Notes: generated from the sequence alone by a model not told the origin. A stretch of DNA of 64,000 nucleotides from Limanda limanda (GCF_963576545.1 NC_083654.1:22803400-22867399), one strand, 5' to 3'. Numbered from the stretch's first letter, positions 23,495-31,579 are shown. Program-made: numbers and translations.

Positions 23495-24142
23495 GAAGAT
23501 GATGAAATCAAAATGACGTCAGAACAGAAACAAACATGAAACCAAAGCGTCAAATAATTGAACACATGAAGTAACGAACTGAAAACGACAGAAAACAAAT
23601 GAAGAATAAACAAATGAGACAAAGAGAGAAACGTCAAAATAAAATGACAGACACGTCCCCAGGTGTAAACTGTCCATCATGTCCCCTACCACGCCCCCAA
23701 CCAGTGATGTCACAGCAGGTGTTTATGGTTCAAGGGCAGGGACTGACTTTTCTAATTAATTAATTTCAGAACTCGCGAGTGAAGAACTTTTACTGTGAGA
23801 CAGGAAGCAGGTCACATGGACTGGTTCTGGATCAGCTGTTTCATATCTCAGCTGATTGTTGATTATTGTTGTGCTGACGTCACCATCACGATCAGTCAGT
23901 GATGATTGGTCCCGCCCTCCTTACCTGAGCATGCTCTGCTCCTTCTCCTCCTCCTTCTTCTGTCGCTCCACCACCGACAGGATGATGCTCCGCTCCTCGT
24001 CCGTCAGGTGGCTCAGGTCCGGTCCCGGTCCCGGTCCGAGCCCAGGTCCCGGTCCTGGTCCAAGCCCCGGTCCCGGTCCTGGTCCAAGCCCAGGTCCCGG
24101 TCCCGGTCCGGGGGGCGGGGCTGGTCCGGCCGGGCAAGACAT
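1..24142 (-). CDS. rims2-like: RIM2-like presynaptic active-zone scaffold gene (C-terminus beyond the left edge)
   Basis: RIM proteins tie Rab3 on synaptic vesicles to Munc13, RIM-BP and calcium channels at the active zone. Read right to left, the exons encode in order: a Gly-Pro N-terminus with the helix DLSHLTDEERSIILSVVERQ, a zinc finger (CGIC...WVCNVC), a charged linker containing RYRSDPNLARYPVKP, PDZ, C2A, an SH3-ligand motif RQLPLAPPKG, a serine/basic segment, and C2B. Details are in the sub-entries. About 37 exons give roughly 1,550 residues, close to long RIM1/RIM2 isoforms; only the last part of C2B and the tail are missing. PDZ and linker blocks such as HLDPSS, SSSEEEL, TSPEYTSCD and STLSVPEQVMS look closer to RIM2 than RIM1. 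Which teleost copy this is cannot be decided here. The family call is firm; some small exons and one junction (12709 to 11077) are uncertain. Confidence 0.93.
1253..4881 (-). CDS. rims2-like: RIM2-like small cassette exons and the segment before C2B
   Basis: Candidate exons: 4840-4881 (EPEMCSATAGGTRK, ending at a GC-type donor AAAAG|GCAAGT), 3716-3754 (VTWEDQQKKAAN), 3070-3092 (VMKDPSK), 2647-2714 (KSSDSDVSDAAAM), 2182-2237 (ESMEEAEEEEEEVKPS), 1756-1940 (LTKSSSVGGEICSLG, KKRRSSFGARMMGMVGLGKK), 1493-1628 (VQRSIETGLAVEF, RQPSRDPDADD) and 1253-1365 (LIFPGVKLASDQQF, GLGPAQLAGRQTLATPPMG). The last three and 2647-2714 match RIM sequence directly. Exons 4840-4881, 3716-3754 and 3070-3092 rest on splice sites and phase and are less certain. 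The 68-bp exon 2647-2714 is not divisible by three; see findings. Confidence 0.75.
2392..2440. repeat. 8-bp tandem repeat (CATGCTAA)
   Basis: About six copies of CATGCTAA occur in a row in a RIM2-like intron. No function is apparent. Confidence 0.85.
3866..4800. repeat. 14-bp minisatellite, unit about ACACCTGGACAACC
   Basis: Some 65 copies lie in the RIM2-like intron between candidate exons 4840-4881 and 3716-3754. Variants (ACTCCTGG, AGACCTGG, ACACCGGG) and occasional CAC insertions are scattered through it. The repeat is open in several frames on both strands, producing long spurious reading frames. On the gene strand each unit reads TGTCCAGGTGTGG, resembling a weak splice donor. Confidence 0.95.
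5011..5589 (-). CDS. rims2-like: 579-bp symmetric Pro/Ala-repeat exon of the RIM2-like gene
   Basis: The frame opens after the acceptor ...TTTCCATCAG and runs to CTCCAG|GTGTGT with no stop. It enters and leaves at phase 1, the same phase as its neighbours, so it can be included or skipped without a frameshift. It encodes about 193 residues rich in Pro, Ala, Gln and Thr, with a core of APAPAP and HAPAPA from a (GCACCT)n hexanucleotide at about 5260-5450. I know of no such segment in mammalian RIM1 or RIM2. It may be an intrinsically disordered cassette, or an open intronic repeat with chance splice signals. Flanks outside the hexanucleotide (PPIGLQPIRPLIRIQAPPPP) are not repeats, which favours coding. 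Confidence 0.55.
6454..11077 (-). CDS. rims2-like: RIM2-like linker exons between C2A and C2B, including the RIM-BP ligand
   Basis: Exons: 11017-11077, 10619-10754, 10203-10310, 8780-8818, 8590-8658, 8437-8496, 7396-7563, 6454-6563. Splice sites and phases match from one to the next. Recognisable RIM2 blocks are SDYDCEDGIGVIS, SSTLSVPEQVMSTNH, SRSRSADQRAMVDRP, SGRSAPPSPA and RRVRQLPLAPPKGAPDR. The last carries R-x-L-P-x-x-P, the type of motif bound by RIM-BP SH3 domains (family knowledge). The three short exons 8780-8818, 8590-8658 and 8437-8496 all begin one base into a codon and end after two bases. Each is divisible by three, so they are probably cassette exons; their residues are less conserved and their calls are weaker. 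Confidence 0.82.
8020..8190 (-). mobile_element. tRNA-derived SINE (minus orientation)
   Basis: On the minus strand a split RNA polymerase III promoter is visible. TGGCTGAGGGG (box A type) lies at about 8169-8179 and an exact GGTTCGATCC (box B) at 8127-8136, about 35 bases apart as in tRNA genes. The rest of the unit has no tRNA fold that I can see, and it is followed by a conserved-looking body (CACTTCGG). This head is typical of a common teleost SINE. It sits in a RIM2-like intron; the boundaries are approximate and I could not find target-site duplications. Confidence 0.7.
9370..9690 (+). mobile_element. Possible solo LTR of a retrotransposon
   Basis: The stretch holds a TATA-like box (TATAAAATAGACAG, about 9488) and, about 90 bases on, AATAAATAC (about 9580). 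Then comes a short U5-like tail before the unrelated intron sequence resumes. It is more GC-rich than its surroundings, with CpG-containing segments (CTGCGCACGAGG). This is the layout of a vertebrate LTR. No clean TG...CA ends or target duplication were found, so the call is tentative. It could instead be an intragenic promoter. Confidence 0.3.
11078..12708. other. RIM2-like intron without recognisable exon
   Basis: About 1.6 kb between the C2A exons and exon 11017-11077. It is full of short loosely repeated GAACCT, AGAACC and CTGGAACC motifs, with a small 12-bp tandem (CTGGACCAGAAC) at about 12240-12280. No conserved coding block was found. The small exon needed to reconcile splice phase between 12709 and 11077 should be here, but I could not identify it. 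Confidence 0.5.
12709..13378 (-). CDS. rims2-like: RIM2-like C2A-domain exons
   Basis: Exons: 13248-13378, 12959-13130, 12709-12868. They encode VKLWYDKVGHQLIVTVLGAK, RPRNPYVKIYFLPDRSDKSK, RRTKTVKKSLEPRWNQTFMY, FRERMLELTVWDQARLREEE and LIELESALLDDQPHWYKLQL, a canonical RIM C2A. RIM C2A domains lack most of the calcium-coordinating aspartates and act in protein binding; the sequence fits that. The 3' limit at 12709 uses the only nearby donor (A|GTGAGA). It leaves phase 1, while the next recognised exon (11017-11077, RISDTEFSDYDCEDG) starts at phase 0. A small exon between them, or a different donor, is therefore missing from this model. Confidence 0.92.
14155..15498 (-). CDS. rims2-like: RIM2-like PDZ-domain exons
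   Basis: Exons: 15434-15498, 15210-15329, 15026-15125, 14683-14806, 14455-14489, 14283-14371, 14155-14190. The first encodes WWDHGSWHSEPVP, matching the Trp-rich lead-in of RIM proteins. The next three form the PDZ domain: RLIGRILLNKRMKDG, ALLGLKVVGGKMTDSGRLCA, DTVGHLRPGDQVLEWNGRVL and YNIILESKPEPQVELVVSRP. In RIMs this domain binds ELKS/CAST and calcium-channel C-termini; that is family knowledge. The last three exons encode the Ser-rich linker (SQKVGPSISVTSPMSPG, RRPLVPRIQ) that leads into C2A. All splice sites are canonical and all phases match. Conservation with RIM2 is high, so this part is clearly under constraint. Confidence 0.93.
15499..18022. other. Large RIM2-like intron with GA/GAG repeats
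   Basis: About 2.5 kb with a (GA)n tract at about 15654-15810, a short (GAG)n run at about 16350-16370, and AGGTCA-like triplets at about 15530-15550. On the minus strand at 16319-16501 there is an open frame starting MNCSAACSQNSGQ and ending at a strong donor T|GTGAGTACT. It was considered as an alternative first exon and not accepted; see the rejected list. Confidence 0.4.
18023..24142 (-). CDS. rims2-like: RIM2-like N-terminal exons: Rab3-binding helix, zinc finger and charged linker
   Basis: Exons: 23925-24142, 23337-23369, 22361-22456, 21540-21750, 20632-20786, 18940-19096, 18376-18610, 18023-18304. Phases agree at every junction. The chosen start, MSCPAGPAPPPG at 24142, matches the short MSAP-type start of RIM2 and is followed by GPGPGL repeats. 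Upstream, the same frame stays open through a Ser-coding triplet repeat, and CTCTCTCCAG lies just before the ATG, so the 5' UTR may be spliced here. The zinc finger keeps all expected cysteines (TCGICRQTKFADGCG, FCARCGG, MWVCNVCRRKQ). The segment after it reads ILTQSGEFHSN, where other RIMs have SGAWF/Y. The last exon holds phospho-rich blocks (SSSEEEL, SPEYTSCDE). Confidence 0.9.
19652..19720. repeat. (GT)n microsatellite
   Basis: About 35 GT dinucleotides with a few T interruptions, in a RIM2-like intron. Confidence 0.9.
21988..22230. repeat. 14-bp minisatellite, unit TGACTTCCTGTCTG
   Basis: About 17 nearly perfect copies lie between RIM2-like exons 22361-22456 and 21540-21750. On the minus strand every unit contains CAGGAAGT, an ETS-type core. 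The copies are almost identical, which suggests recent expansion. Confidence 0.95.
22780..23095. mobile_element. MITE-like element with imperfect terminal inverted repeats
   Basis: The left end reads GACTGTAAATAAAGATGGAC (from 22781). The right end, reverse-complemented, reads GACTTAAAATAAAGATTGTC (from 23094). These are imperfect inverted repeats of about 20-25 bases around a roughly 316-bp unit. The interior carries GGGGCTTATGGGATATACTG and CAGGGGGCGATAGAG, stretches that I recognise from dispersed teleost repeats. No coding capacity is visible. The superfamily and target duplication are undetermined. It lies in a RIM2-like intron. Confidence 0.6.
23384..23513. repeat. (GAT)n microsatellite
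   Basis: About 40 GAT triplets with two GAA interruptions lie just upstream, on the gene strand, of the small RIM2-like exon 23337-23369. Confidence 0.95.
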
Positions 24143-24165
24143 CCTGAGTGTAGCCGCTGGAGAGA

Positions 24166-24535
24166 GAGATGATGAAGAAGAAGAGGATGATGAAGAAGAA
24201 GAAGAGGATGAAGAAGAGGATGAAGAAGAAGAGGATGAAGAAGAAGAAGAGGATGAAGAAGAAGAGGATGAAGAAGAGGATGAACAAGAAGAGGATGAAG
24301 AAGAAGAGGATGAAGAAGAGGATGAAGAGGATGAAGAAGAAGAAGAAGAGGATGAAGAAGAAGAAGAGGGTGAAGAAGAAGAGGATGAAGAAGAGGATGA
24401 AGAAGAAGAGGATGAAGAAGCAGAAGATGAGGAAGAAGATGAAGAAGAAGAAGATGAAGAAGAAGATGAAGAAGAAGATGAAGAAGAGGAAGAGGAAGAG
24501 GAAGATGAAGAAGAGGATGAAGAAGAGGATGAAGG
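24166..24535. repeat. GAA/GAG/GAT triplet-rich tandem repeat upstream of the RIM2-like start
   Basis: About 370 bp of GAAGAAGAGGAT-type units are purine-rich on the plus strand. On the gene strand the repeat is TCCTCTTCTTCA, ending in CTCTCTCCAG 13 bases before the ATG. It may be 5' UTR or the polypyrimidine end of a 5' intron. The long acidic plus-strand frame and the serine minus-strand frame through it are by-products of the triplet repeat. Confidence 0.9.
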
Positions 24536-25802
24536 ACATGCCGCCTGATCACATGTCCTCCTCCAGGTGTGGAGCTCGGACCGGACACTGCACCGGACAG
24601 AGAGCCGCTGTGTGTGCACCTGCACCGGGCATCACACCCTCCACACACCCGCTGGTTGACCCTCCACTCCTCCCTCATCCCTCCATCATCCCTCCATCCC
24701 TCCATCACCCCCCCTCACCGTCCGCTCTTCAGTCCGCAGTCAGGTCCTCTCCTCCGGGACTCAGCCGCGGCTCCGGTCTCCGGTCCGTCCCGGCGGCTCG
24801 CATCCTGTCCCCGGTCCGGTCCCCGGTCCTGTCCCCGGTCCGGTCCCCGGTCCTGTCCCTGGTCCGGTCCTGTCCCCGGTCCGGTTCCCGATCCTGTTCC
24901 CTGGTCCTGTCCCCGGTCCGGCCTCCTGCGGGTCCCGCTGAGGATGGAGGGAGGGAAGGAGGAGGAGGAGGAGGAGGAGGAAGAGGAGGGAGAGGAGGAA
25001 CTACATAAATCCTCCACAGACTGGGGGGGCGTGGGGGGGATCAGCTGGTCACGTGGACAGAGCTAAACATAGACCTGCAGCCGAAGATAGAAACAACGAT
25101 CCCACTCAGCACCAGCAGGGGGCGCACACTGGACAAATCCACCATTAATAATTAATTAGAATAAAATAAATTAACAACACAAAAATAACTACAACCATTT
25201 TAAAACGCTTAAACAAATAATAATAAAAAACAAATAAATAAAATGGATGACGTGGCAAACCGTAAAAGTGAAGCCCAAACATCTTGATCGCCCCCTGGTG
25301 GCTGGCTGCAGTACAGGTCATAAACTCCTCCTCCTCCATGTTAGCAGACGGGACACGGAACAAATATCTAAGTAGATTAAATAAATGTTTGTAAAGATGT
25401 TTCTGTCTTTTCAGGTCGTTCTTATCTCTCTGATGTTTGGTTTGAATCAGTTATTTGATAATAAAAAATCATGATTTACAGCTCAGATTGACTCAGGATT
25501 GGTTGAGTGTGTGTGGGCGGGACCTCAATACCACGGCTCCGCCCCTCAATCACTGTGTCCTTTCAGGAGGAAGTGGAGACGAGTCGTCTTTATCTACAGA
25601 CATTGATCCTCTTCATAATCAGTTTATGGGTAAAAACAACTTTCTGAAACGAGATGAGTAAAGAGGCGGAGTCTGTTTTTAGTGCAGTCTTATTTTTTAA
25701 TAAAAGCTAAATTAATTTAAACCTCTGATACAATAACATACTGTACATTCAATATAAATATCTTCCTTCAAAAGTCCCGTGATCCTCCAGAGTTTGACCT
25801 AT
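24536..25802. other. Upstream region of the RIM2-like gene and 3' flank of the zinc-finger gene
   Basis: 24560-25010 is very GC-rich, with CCGGTCC-type repeats (24780-24930) and a GGA run (about 24955-24985). This fits a CpG-rich promoter and 5' UTR for the RIM2-like gene, though no TSS can be fixed. 25080-25700 is AT-rich, with no recognisable gene. ATTAAA on the minus strand at 25696-25701 could be the polyadenylation signal of the zinc-finger gene. Confidence 0.4.
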
Positions 25803-26398
25803 TCATCCGTCCCATGATGCTCTCTGAGGTCCGGTACACTTGTGGCGTCTGGACCCCGACAGCCACCTGAACTTCCTCCCGCAGGCGCTGCAGCTGAACT
25901 GCTTGTCTCCCGTGTGGACGGACATGTGCTGAGTCATGTGAACCTTCTGCGTGAAGCCCCTCCCACAGAACGGACACGTGAACGGCCTCTCTCCCGTGTG
26001 AAGCCTCTCGTGTGTTTTCAGATTCACCGAGCGGCCGAATCGTTTCCCACAGCGCGAGCAGCCGAACGGCTTCGCTCCCGTGTGACTGGTCATGTGACCC
26101 AGCAGCGACCTCTTGCAGCCGAACGCCTTCCCGCACTGGGAGCAGACGAACGGTCTCTCTCCCGTGTGAATCCTCACGTGCGTCTGCAAATGTTCCTTCC
26201 GGCCGAACAGCTTCCCACAGCGGGAGCAGCTGAAGGATTTCTTACTTCCTGAATCATTTACAAAGTTTAAACATGGTTCATTTCTCTGCTTCAGTTTCTG
26301 ATCAAACGCTTTCGATTTAAATTCAGAGGAGTCTTCAGTCTCAGGACCTGGTTGTAAATGTCCCTCAGGACCTGAGTTCCTGGCTGGTCCTGGTTCTT

Positions 26399-26439
<41 letters not shown>

Positions 26440-27154
26440 CCACAGTTCGCTCTGTTCTCCTCAGTCTGACTCGGATGAAGCTGTGACGACTGAGGTGTCT
26501 CTTCATCTTCTTCACTCTTCACAGCGACAGGACTCAATTTGAACTTGAGGTCCGCCTCCTCCAGCTGCTCTCCCTCCTGATTGGTCCACAGGTCAGGAAG
26601 CTGCAGGGATTGGCCAGCACACTTGTGTCTCTTGAGCTGATGAAGCCTCGTGAATCTTCTATCGCACACGTCGCAGCTGAGCCTGCTGTCCTTCGTGTGG
26701 ACGGACATGTGCTGCGTCAGGTGTCCTCCATGTTTGAAGCTCCTCCCACACATGGAGCAGCTGAACGGTTTCTCCCCAGGCTCCGCCTCCCTGTCCTCCT
26801 CCGTCTGTCTCGGATGAGGACAGACACTCTGGTGACTCTTCGGCTGCGTGTGGGTTCTCTTGTGGATCTTCAGCTGTGGTCTGAACTTGGAGCAGCTGCA
26901 GGTTCTCTTTCCTCTCTTTCCTTTTCCTGCCGGGACTTCGATGGTTTTCAAAACCAACTGAGCTTCACTCGCCTCCGTCTCTGATCCTGAGGCTGTCCCA
27001 GCGTCCACATGTGAACTCTCTGGATTCAGTCCACAAACTGGTTCTGACAGACGGCTCCAAGGTTCCTCCTGCTCCTCTTTAATGTGGAGGAGCTCTGGGT
27101 TCTCCTGCTCCACACTGGGAACCTCTTCATCAGTCACCATCAGCTGCTGGACGT
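25803..27154 (-). CDS. C2H2 zinc-finger protein, main coding exon
   Basis: One 1,352-bp exon starts after the acceptor TCTCTGCAG and ends with TGA at 25803. It opens with VQQLMVTDEEVPSVEQE and LLHIKEEQEEPW, a linker typical of a large teleost zinc-finger family. A degenerate finger (TCSCSKFRPQLKIHKRTHT, missing CxxC spacing), two fingers in the middle (one C2HC), a glutamate/proline repeat spacer, and five C-terminal fingers joined by TGERP, TGAKP and TGDKQ linkers follow. Probably a nuclear DNA-binding protein. The first coding exon was not found; a GC-rich region with an ETS-like CCGGAAGTA at about 28250 may be the promoter. If no upstream ATG exists, translation could start at MVTDEEV (27140). 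The gene symbol is not assignable. Confidence 0.85.
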
Positions 27155-27664
27155 CTGCAGAGATCAGGAAACACACAGAGACAACGGGTTCATCCTCTTT
27201 TAATCTTTTTACCTTTTTCTCCACATTTGGGGAAAATAGAACAACACACATGAACCACAGAACGTTGTACAACAACAGAACCTCAGAGATATCAACTCAC
27301 AAAGCACAAGAACCACCTGACGGATCCAAGGGGCCATTAAAACCACTTAAACCACTAAATCCACTTAAATAATCACTAGACCACTTTAAAGGGGATTTCT
27401 GTTGTTTCAGAATCAGGGTTAAATATCTCTCAGCTGCGGGAGGAGATGTTCTACTGAGGAGACGTTCTACTGAGGAGACGTTCTACTGAACCAACTCCAA
27501 AGGTTTTTAAAGAACCTTTCAAACACCTTCTAAAGATCAACTAGAACCTCCTGGAACCTCTTTCATCTCTGTACCACGTTCTCTGAAATGTTGAAGAGTC
27601 CTCAAGAACTTTGGTTTTATCCACTCTGAGATGTTCCTCTGTTCTCCTCATGTGGTTCCCACCT

Positions 27665-27822
27665 ACACATTCATCTTCTTCACTCTTCCTCCTCCTCCAG
27701 CTGTTCCCCCCCCTGATTGTTCCTCTTTAATGTGTGTGTGTGTGGGGGGGGGCTGAGTTCCACTGCTCAGACAGAACATCGTCTTTATTCGCCTGCAGCT
27801 GCTTCACATCTGCAGAGAACCG
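27665..27822 (-). pseudogene. Decayed duplicate of the zinc-finger linker exon
   Basis: After an intact-looking acceptor (TCTCTGCAG) the minus strand reads DVKQLQANKDDVLSEQWNSA, clearly related to the DVQQLMVTDEEV start of the neighbouring zinc-finger exon. A CCCC/CACACA expansion then shifts the frame. The expected HIKEEQ follows in another frame and soon reaches a stop. No zinc fingers remain. It is most likely a broken tandem copy of that exon, about 0.6 kb upstream of the working one. Confidence 0.65.
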
Positions 27823-28745
27823 TGAACTCCAGAACCATCAGAGAAGAACTGAAATTTAGAGACTTTGATTAGTTCTAATCCAAACAAGAAGAACCTTCTC
27901 CAGAAGAACCACACGCACTGTGGATCCTCATCAACGACCACAGGAACCACAGGAACCACAGGAACCACACGAGTCTCCAGCAGGACCCAGGCACCTTCTC
28001 TACAGATGTTCTCTGTTCCTCTTCTGTTCTGATACAGATGTTTTGTATCAATTTTTTTTATTACAGATGTTTTGTAACAGATGTTCTCTGATACATAAAC
28101 GTAATTCTCTCTGATGACGTCAGTGCTACCGACAGCAGCCTGAGTCACATGACCAGAAGCAGCTAACAGTAGCTTAGCATCTCTAGCAGCACGTCAGAAA
28201 CAGAACCGACCTGATGCTGTCAGCTCAGCTTCCGCTTGTTAACCTACTTCCGGTTCTCCGGCGTGCTGCTGCATCTCTGATCGCGATGTTCACCGGAACA
28301 TTGACGGGATTCTGTCGGTGTTTACATCCGGTTAACGGTTCACTCTGCTAACCGCTAGCACCGGAAGCTGCTGGACACATCCGCTATCCCTTCCGGGGTG
28401 GATTTCAAAATAAAACTAACAGCTAATGACCAGGTTGTATTGAGGACTGTGATGAAGAGGAGACATCCGGAGGTGACGTCAGATGTTGTGAATCAATGTA
28501 AGTAATGTTTTTATAACAGAATTATGTTAATTATTAAAGTTAGCATGTCCAGCCAGCTTAGTACCAACTTGGGGTTGTTGACCTCTTGAAGTTGTCACTG
28601 TGACGTGTCAATCTCTGATTGGAGGAGATTAGTGTGATGTCATCATCACGTGCCTCCTAAACAGATTAAGAGGATTATTGTTTTTCCTCTTCAACTGCTG
28701 CTTTTATTCAAGCAGAAGAACAAACGATCGAGTGTACGACCAGGG

Positions 28746-28790
28746 GATTGATTGATCGTTTGATTGATTGATTGATTGATTGACTGATCG

Positions 28791-28830
<40 letters not shown>
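28746..28830. repeat. (GATT)n microsatellite abutting the CART-like start codon
   Basis: About 19 GATT units with two variants (GATC, GACT) end directly at ACAGATGAAG, where the CART-like reading frame begins. The repeat would be in the 5' UTR or core promoter. Confidence 0.9.
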
Positions 28831-28831
<1 letters not shown>

Positions 28832-28834
28832 CAG

Positions 28835-29445
28835 ATGAAGCTGCATGTTATTTTGCTGCTGATCTGGAGCCTCTGTCTTCACAGAGTCGACTGCAGTCTG
28901 CCCGACTTCACACCTGCAACACCTCTGCTGCAGGTATGACACGTGCATGCTGGGGAAAAATGTATCCATACTTTAAGCTGATAAATGATAAAAATGACTT
29001 GTTAATGTTTCAAAGCACATGTGTGATGTTCACATGATCTGTAAAGCAGCAGCGCCCTCTGTAGACTAGTTGATGTTGTTGTAATGTTGCCACAGATTTT
29101 TTTAATCCTTGTGATTAAAGTGTTGTTGTGTTTGTCAGGTCGAAGCGTCCGTGAACTCTGGGTCAAAGGTCGAGGGCGTCTTGATGAAGAATCAAGTCAG
29201 TCGACTTCCTGGACTCTGTCGACGTCTGAAGAGACGAAGGATCAGTGTCCTGGTAAAAGACTCACAGCTTCATTCAGCTGAGACAAGAGACACACAGGAA
29301 ATAACCTGTCTCTCTCTCTCTCTCCCAGTGTAACCTGGAGAAGTTCTGTTGGTGGGGGCGGAGTCAGGGGCGGGGTCAGGCCGGTCAGGTGTGTCGTTGT
29401 CCTCGTGGCTCCAGATGTTCTCATTTCTTTGTCCATAGTCTCTGA
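28835..29445 (+). CDS. cart-like: CART-like neuropeptide precursor (three exons)
   Basis: Exons 28835-28933, 29139-29252 and 29329-29445 join in phase 0 with canonical splice sites to give 109 residues. Exon 1 encodes a signal peptide (MKLHVILLLIWSLCLHRVDC). Exon 2 ends in a basic processing site, RRLKRRR. Exon 3 holds the cystine domain: CNLEKFC, then VCRCPRGSRCSHFFVHSL, matching the CART pattern C-x5-C...LCDCPRGTSC...KCL. Length, three-exon structure and basic cleavage site fit CART, a secreted appetite and stress peptide. The sixth cysteine is replaced by Ser (AGT for TGT). Two AATAAA signals follow at 29503 and 29513. TGATGTCA (28635-28642, CRE-like) and CACGTG (28647-28652) lie upstream. 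It could be a divergent teleost CART paralogue or one in early decay. Confidence 0.78.
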
Positions 29446-30127
29446 ACCAATCACGTCAGACCTTTTCTTTTTCTGCCTCATTGTATCAAACTGATTCAAC
29501 TTGAATAAAAGCAATAAAATCATCATCTGCTCTATTTCTTATTCATGTTATTAAATTATTTATTATAATTAAATGATTCAAATAATAATGATGTTTATTA
29601 AGATCTGTGTAATGTGCAGGAGTCACCACCAGGCGCTGTAGAAACGCTCTGATGACGTCAACCTCTGTGTCAGTCTGACGTTTACGTTTCCAACACACTG
29701 GCCTCAACAAGCCGTGGACAGGAAGTGACGAACGTTTATCATCAAAGTAAAAGCTGTGAGTCATTCACGTCACTGGGTTTTCAGACGTTTGTTCGAGTCT
29801 ACGACGGAAACTGGACTAAAAGACTTTAATATATATTATGATATGTTCTGTGAGTCAATACATTATTTCTTGACATTCGTTACAATGTAGAGTGTTTATA
29901 TACAGACATTACGAAGCAGTGCTTTTATTCTGAAGAGCGGCTACAGGAAGTGTCCGCTGTGTTCCCCGGTAGCCTGTGACGTCCCGGGCCGTTCCGCTAA
30001 CAGTCGGCACTTTGATCAGACTCGTTCAGTCGCGTCGTGAAATCGTTAAACCGTTAAACCGTTAAATCGTTTTTTTCTCCTCCGGTGGAAACTTCTTCTT
30101 CTTCTAGGTTCCCGCGCTGGTTTCAAA
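29446..30127. other. Intergenic stretch between the CART-like gene and the jtb leader
   Basis: 29503-29860 is AT-rich 3' flank with no recognisable gene. From about 29940 the sequence turns GC-rich with CpGs (TGACGTCCCGGGCCG at about 29977), consistent with a promoter driving the transcript that begins near 30128. Confidence 0.4.
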
Positions 30128-31487
30128 ATGGCGGCTGCTTCAGCGGATTACCGTGAGTGTTATTAGCTGGAGCTAAGCTAGCTAGCATTAGCATACGTCT
30201 GAGTACACTGGTAAGAGGCTAACTGTTAGCATCAGCAGGCAAGCAGCAGGACAGCTTCCTTCCATTTGATTTAAACTAGTTATGGATCCGGTTTATTATC
30301 GGTTCCATCCTCAGCCTCAAACTCTCAACAAAATGTATTATTGTTATTATTAAAGTGTAGAACTACTGTAGCTGTGTTAGCCTCTAAGCTAACATGCTAA
30401 GGCCAGATCTTTGTTTTGAGTGAGCAGAAGAGAAACGTGATTAAATCATCGGGTTGTTAAACTTTACTTCATCGATCGATCGGTTAATTATCTGCTGATG
30501 AAATCACACGATGATAATCTGCTGACAACAGAAGATCTTTCTGAGGATCATAGAAAACAACTTAGATAGATAGATGGATAGATGGATAGATAGATAGATA
30601 GATTACTTTATTCATCCCCGAAGGGAAATTAAGTCGTCATAGCAGCCGGTATATTTGAATACAATAAAATACAATACAATAAAATAAAAAATATTGAGGT
30701 AGAAAGAATAAAAACAGAAACACAAGATAAAATACAATAAAATAGGTAGATAAGGTGCAGTGGCAAGATGATGGTAATAGTACTGATGATATGATGGTAA
30801 TGTTATTGTTAGACAGTATATAAGAATAGTACAGTATATATAGTATATAATATAACATAATATATATTTATAAATGATAGTAATTATACCAATATAATAG
30901 CAGTATATAGTAATAATGGCAGCAACAGTATATATAATAATAATAGTAATAGTGATATAATAACAGTAATAATTATAACATGTACACATGTATAAATATG
31001 TGTATATAGAGTTATGTATTCAAAGAATATACAGAGAGTATGATATAATATATGATATATAGTAGAGGTATGAATATAAGTATTTGACTATACAATAGGT
31101 AATATAATATACTATGAGTGTAAGAATATGTAGACAGAGTGTGCAAAAGACAATATTATTGTATTAGATGATATATAATATCAATATGGTTTATATGAAC
31201 ACATATCACATATGATGTGAAGTAAGTGTATATGGAGCAGAGTGTTGTACAGTGCAAGGAGACAGGTCTCAGACTGGAGTTAAACGTTTGAGTATAAAAA
31301 TTACACATTTGATTAAAACGAATCTAATATGAGATCTTCTGTATGATCATTATTGATTATTAGTAATAATCAGGTGATGAGAGATGAACATGATTTACTG
31401 TAAATCCCAGTTTCCTGTTGGTAATGGTCTGAATGGTTGATTTGACTCCTCCAGGTTCCAGCCGCCTGGAGTCCCTCAGCTGAACAG
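30128..31487 (+). promoter_or_regulatory. jtb: Probable 5' leader exons of jtb with a spliced uORF
   Basis: AAAATGGCGGC at 30126-30136 is a YY1-type motif, which often lies just after transcription starts. An exon ending at 30152 (TTACC|GTGAGT) can splice to 31455-31487 (CCAG|GTT...ACAG|GTCAGT). The ATG at 30128 then gives a 17-codon uORF (MAAASADYRSSRLESLS, stop at 31481-31483). An acceptor at 31542 (GTGTCAG) precedes the jtb coding start. Assignment to jtb rests on strand, order and lack of any other gene; transcript data would be needed to prove it. Confidence 0.45.
30558..31290 (-). mobile_element. Probable non-LTR retrotransposon 3' end with (GATA)n tail
   Basis: (GATA)n at 30562-30605 is followed by TTACTTTATTCATCCCCGAA and GGGAAATTAAG. 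On the minus strand this reads as CTTCGGGGATGAATAAAGTA followed by (TATC)n, an arrangement I associate with 3' ends of LINE2-type elements in fish. The following 650 bases are AT-rich with many TATA/ATAA repeats and no long reading frame. The element is 3'-only, and its inner boundary is not determined. Confidence 0.45.
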
Positions 31488-31579
31488 GTCAGTGGAACCG
31501 TCATGTAAACAGGAAACAGGAAACAGAAGCGCTCGGTGTCAGGGTGGCGTCGGCGGCGTCCTGGTGGAGGAGTAGTCTA

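Noticed and set aside
23856..24548. Plus-strand acidic protein (Glu/Asp repeats after GPGPSPG)
   Set aside because: Antisense of the RIM2-like first coding exon and of its upstream triplet repeat. The minus-strand reading matches RIM2.
27804..28148. Minus-strand 114-codon frame upstream of the zinc-finger exon
   Set aside because: Contains a short VVPVVPVV repeat and no zinc-finger first-exon signature; it overlaps the decayed linker-exon copy in another frame.
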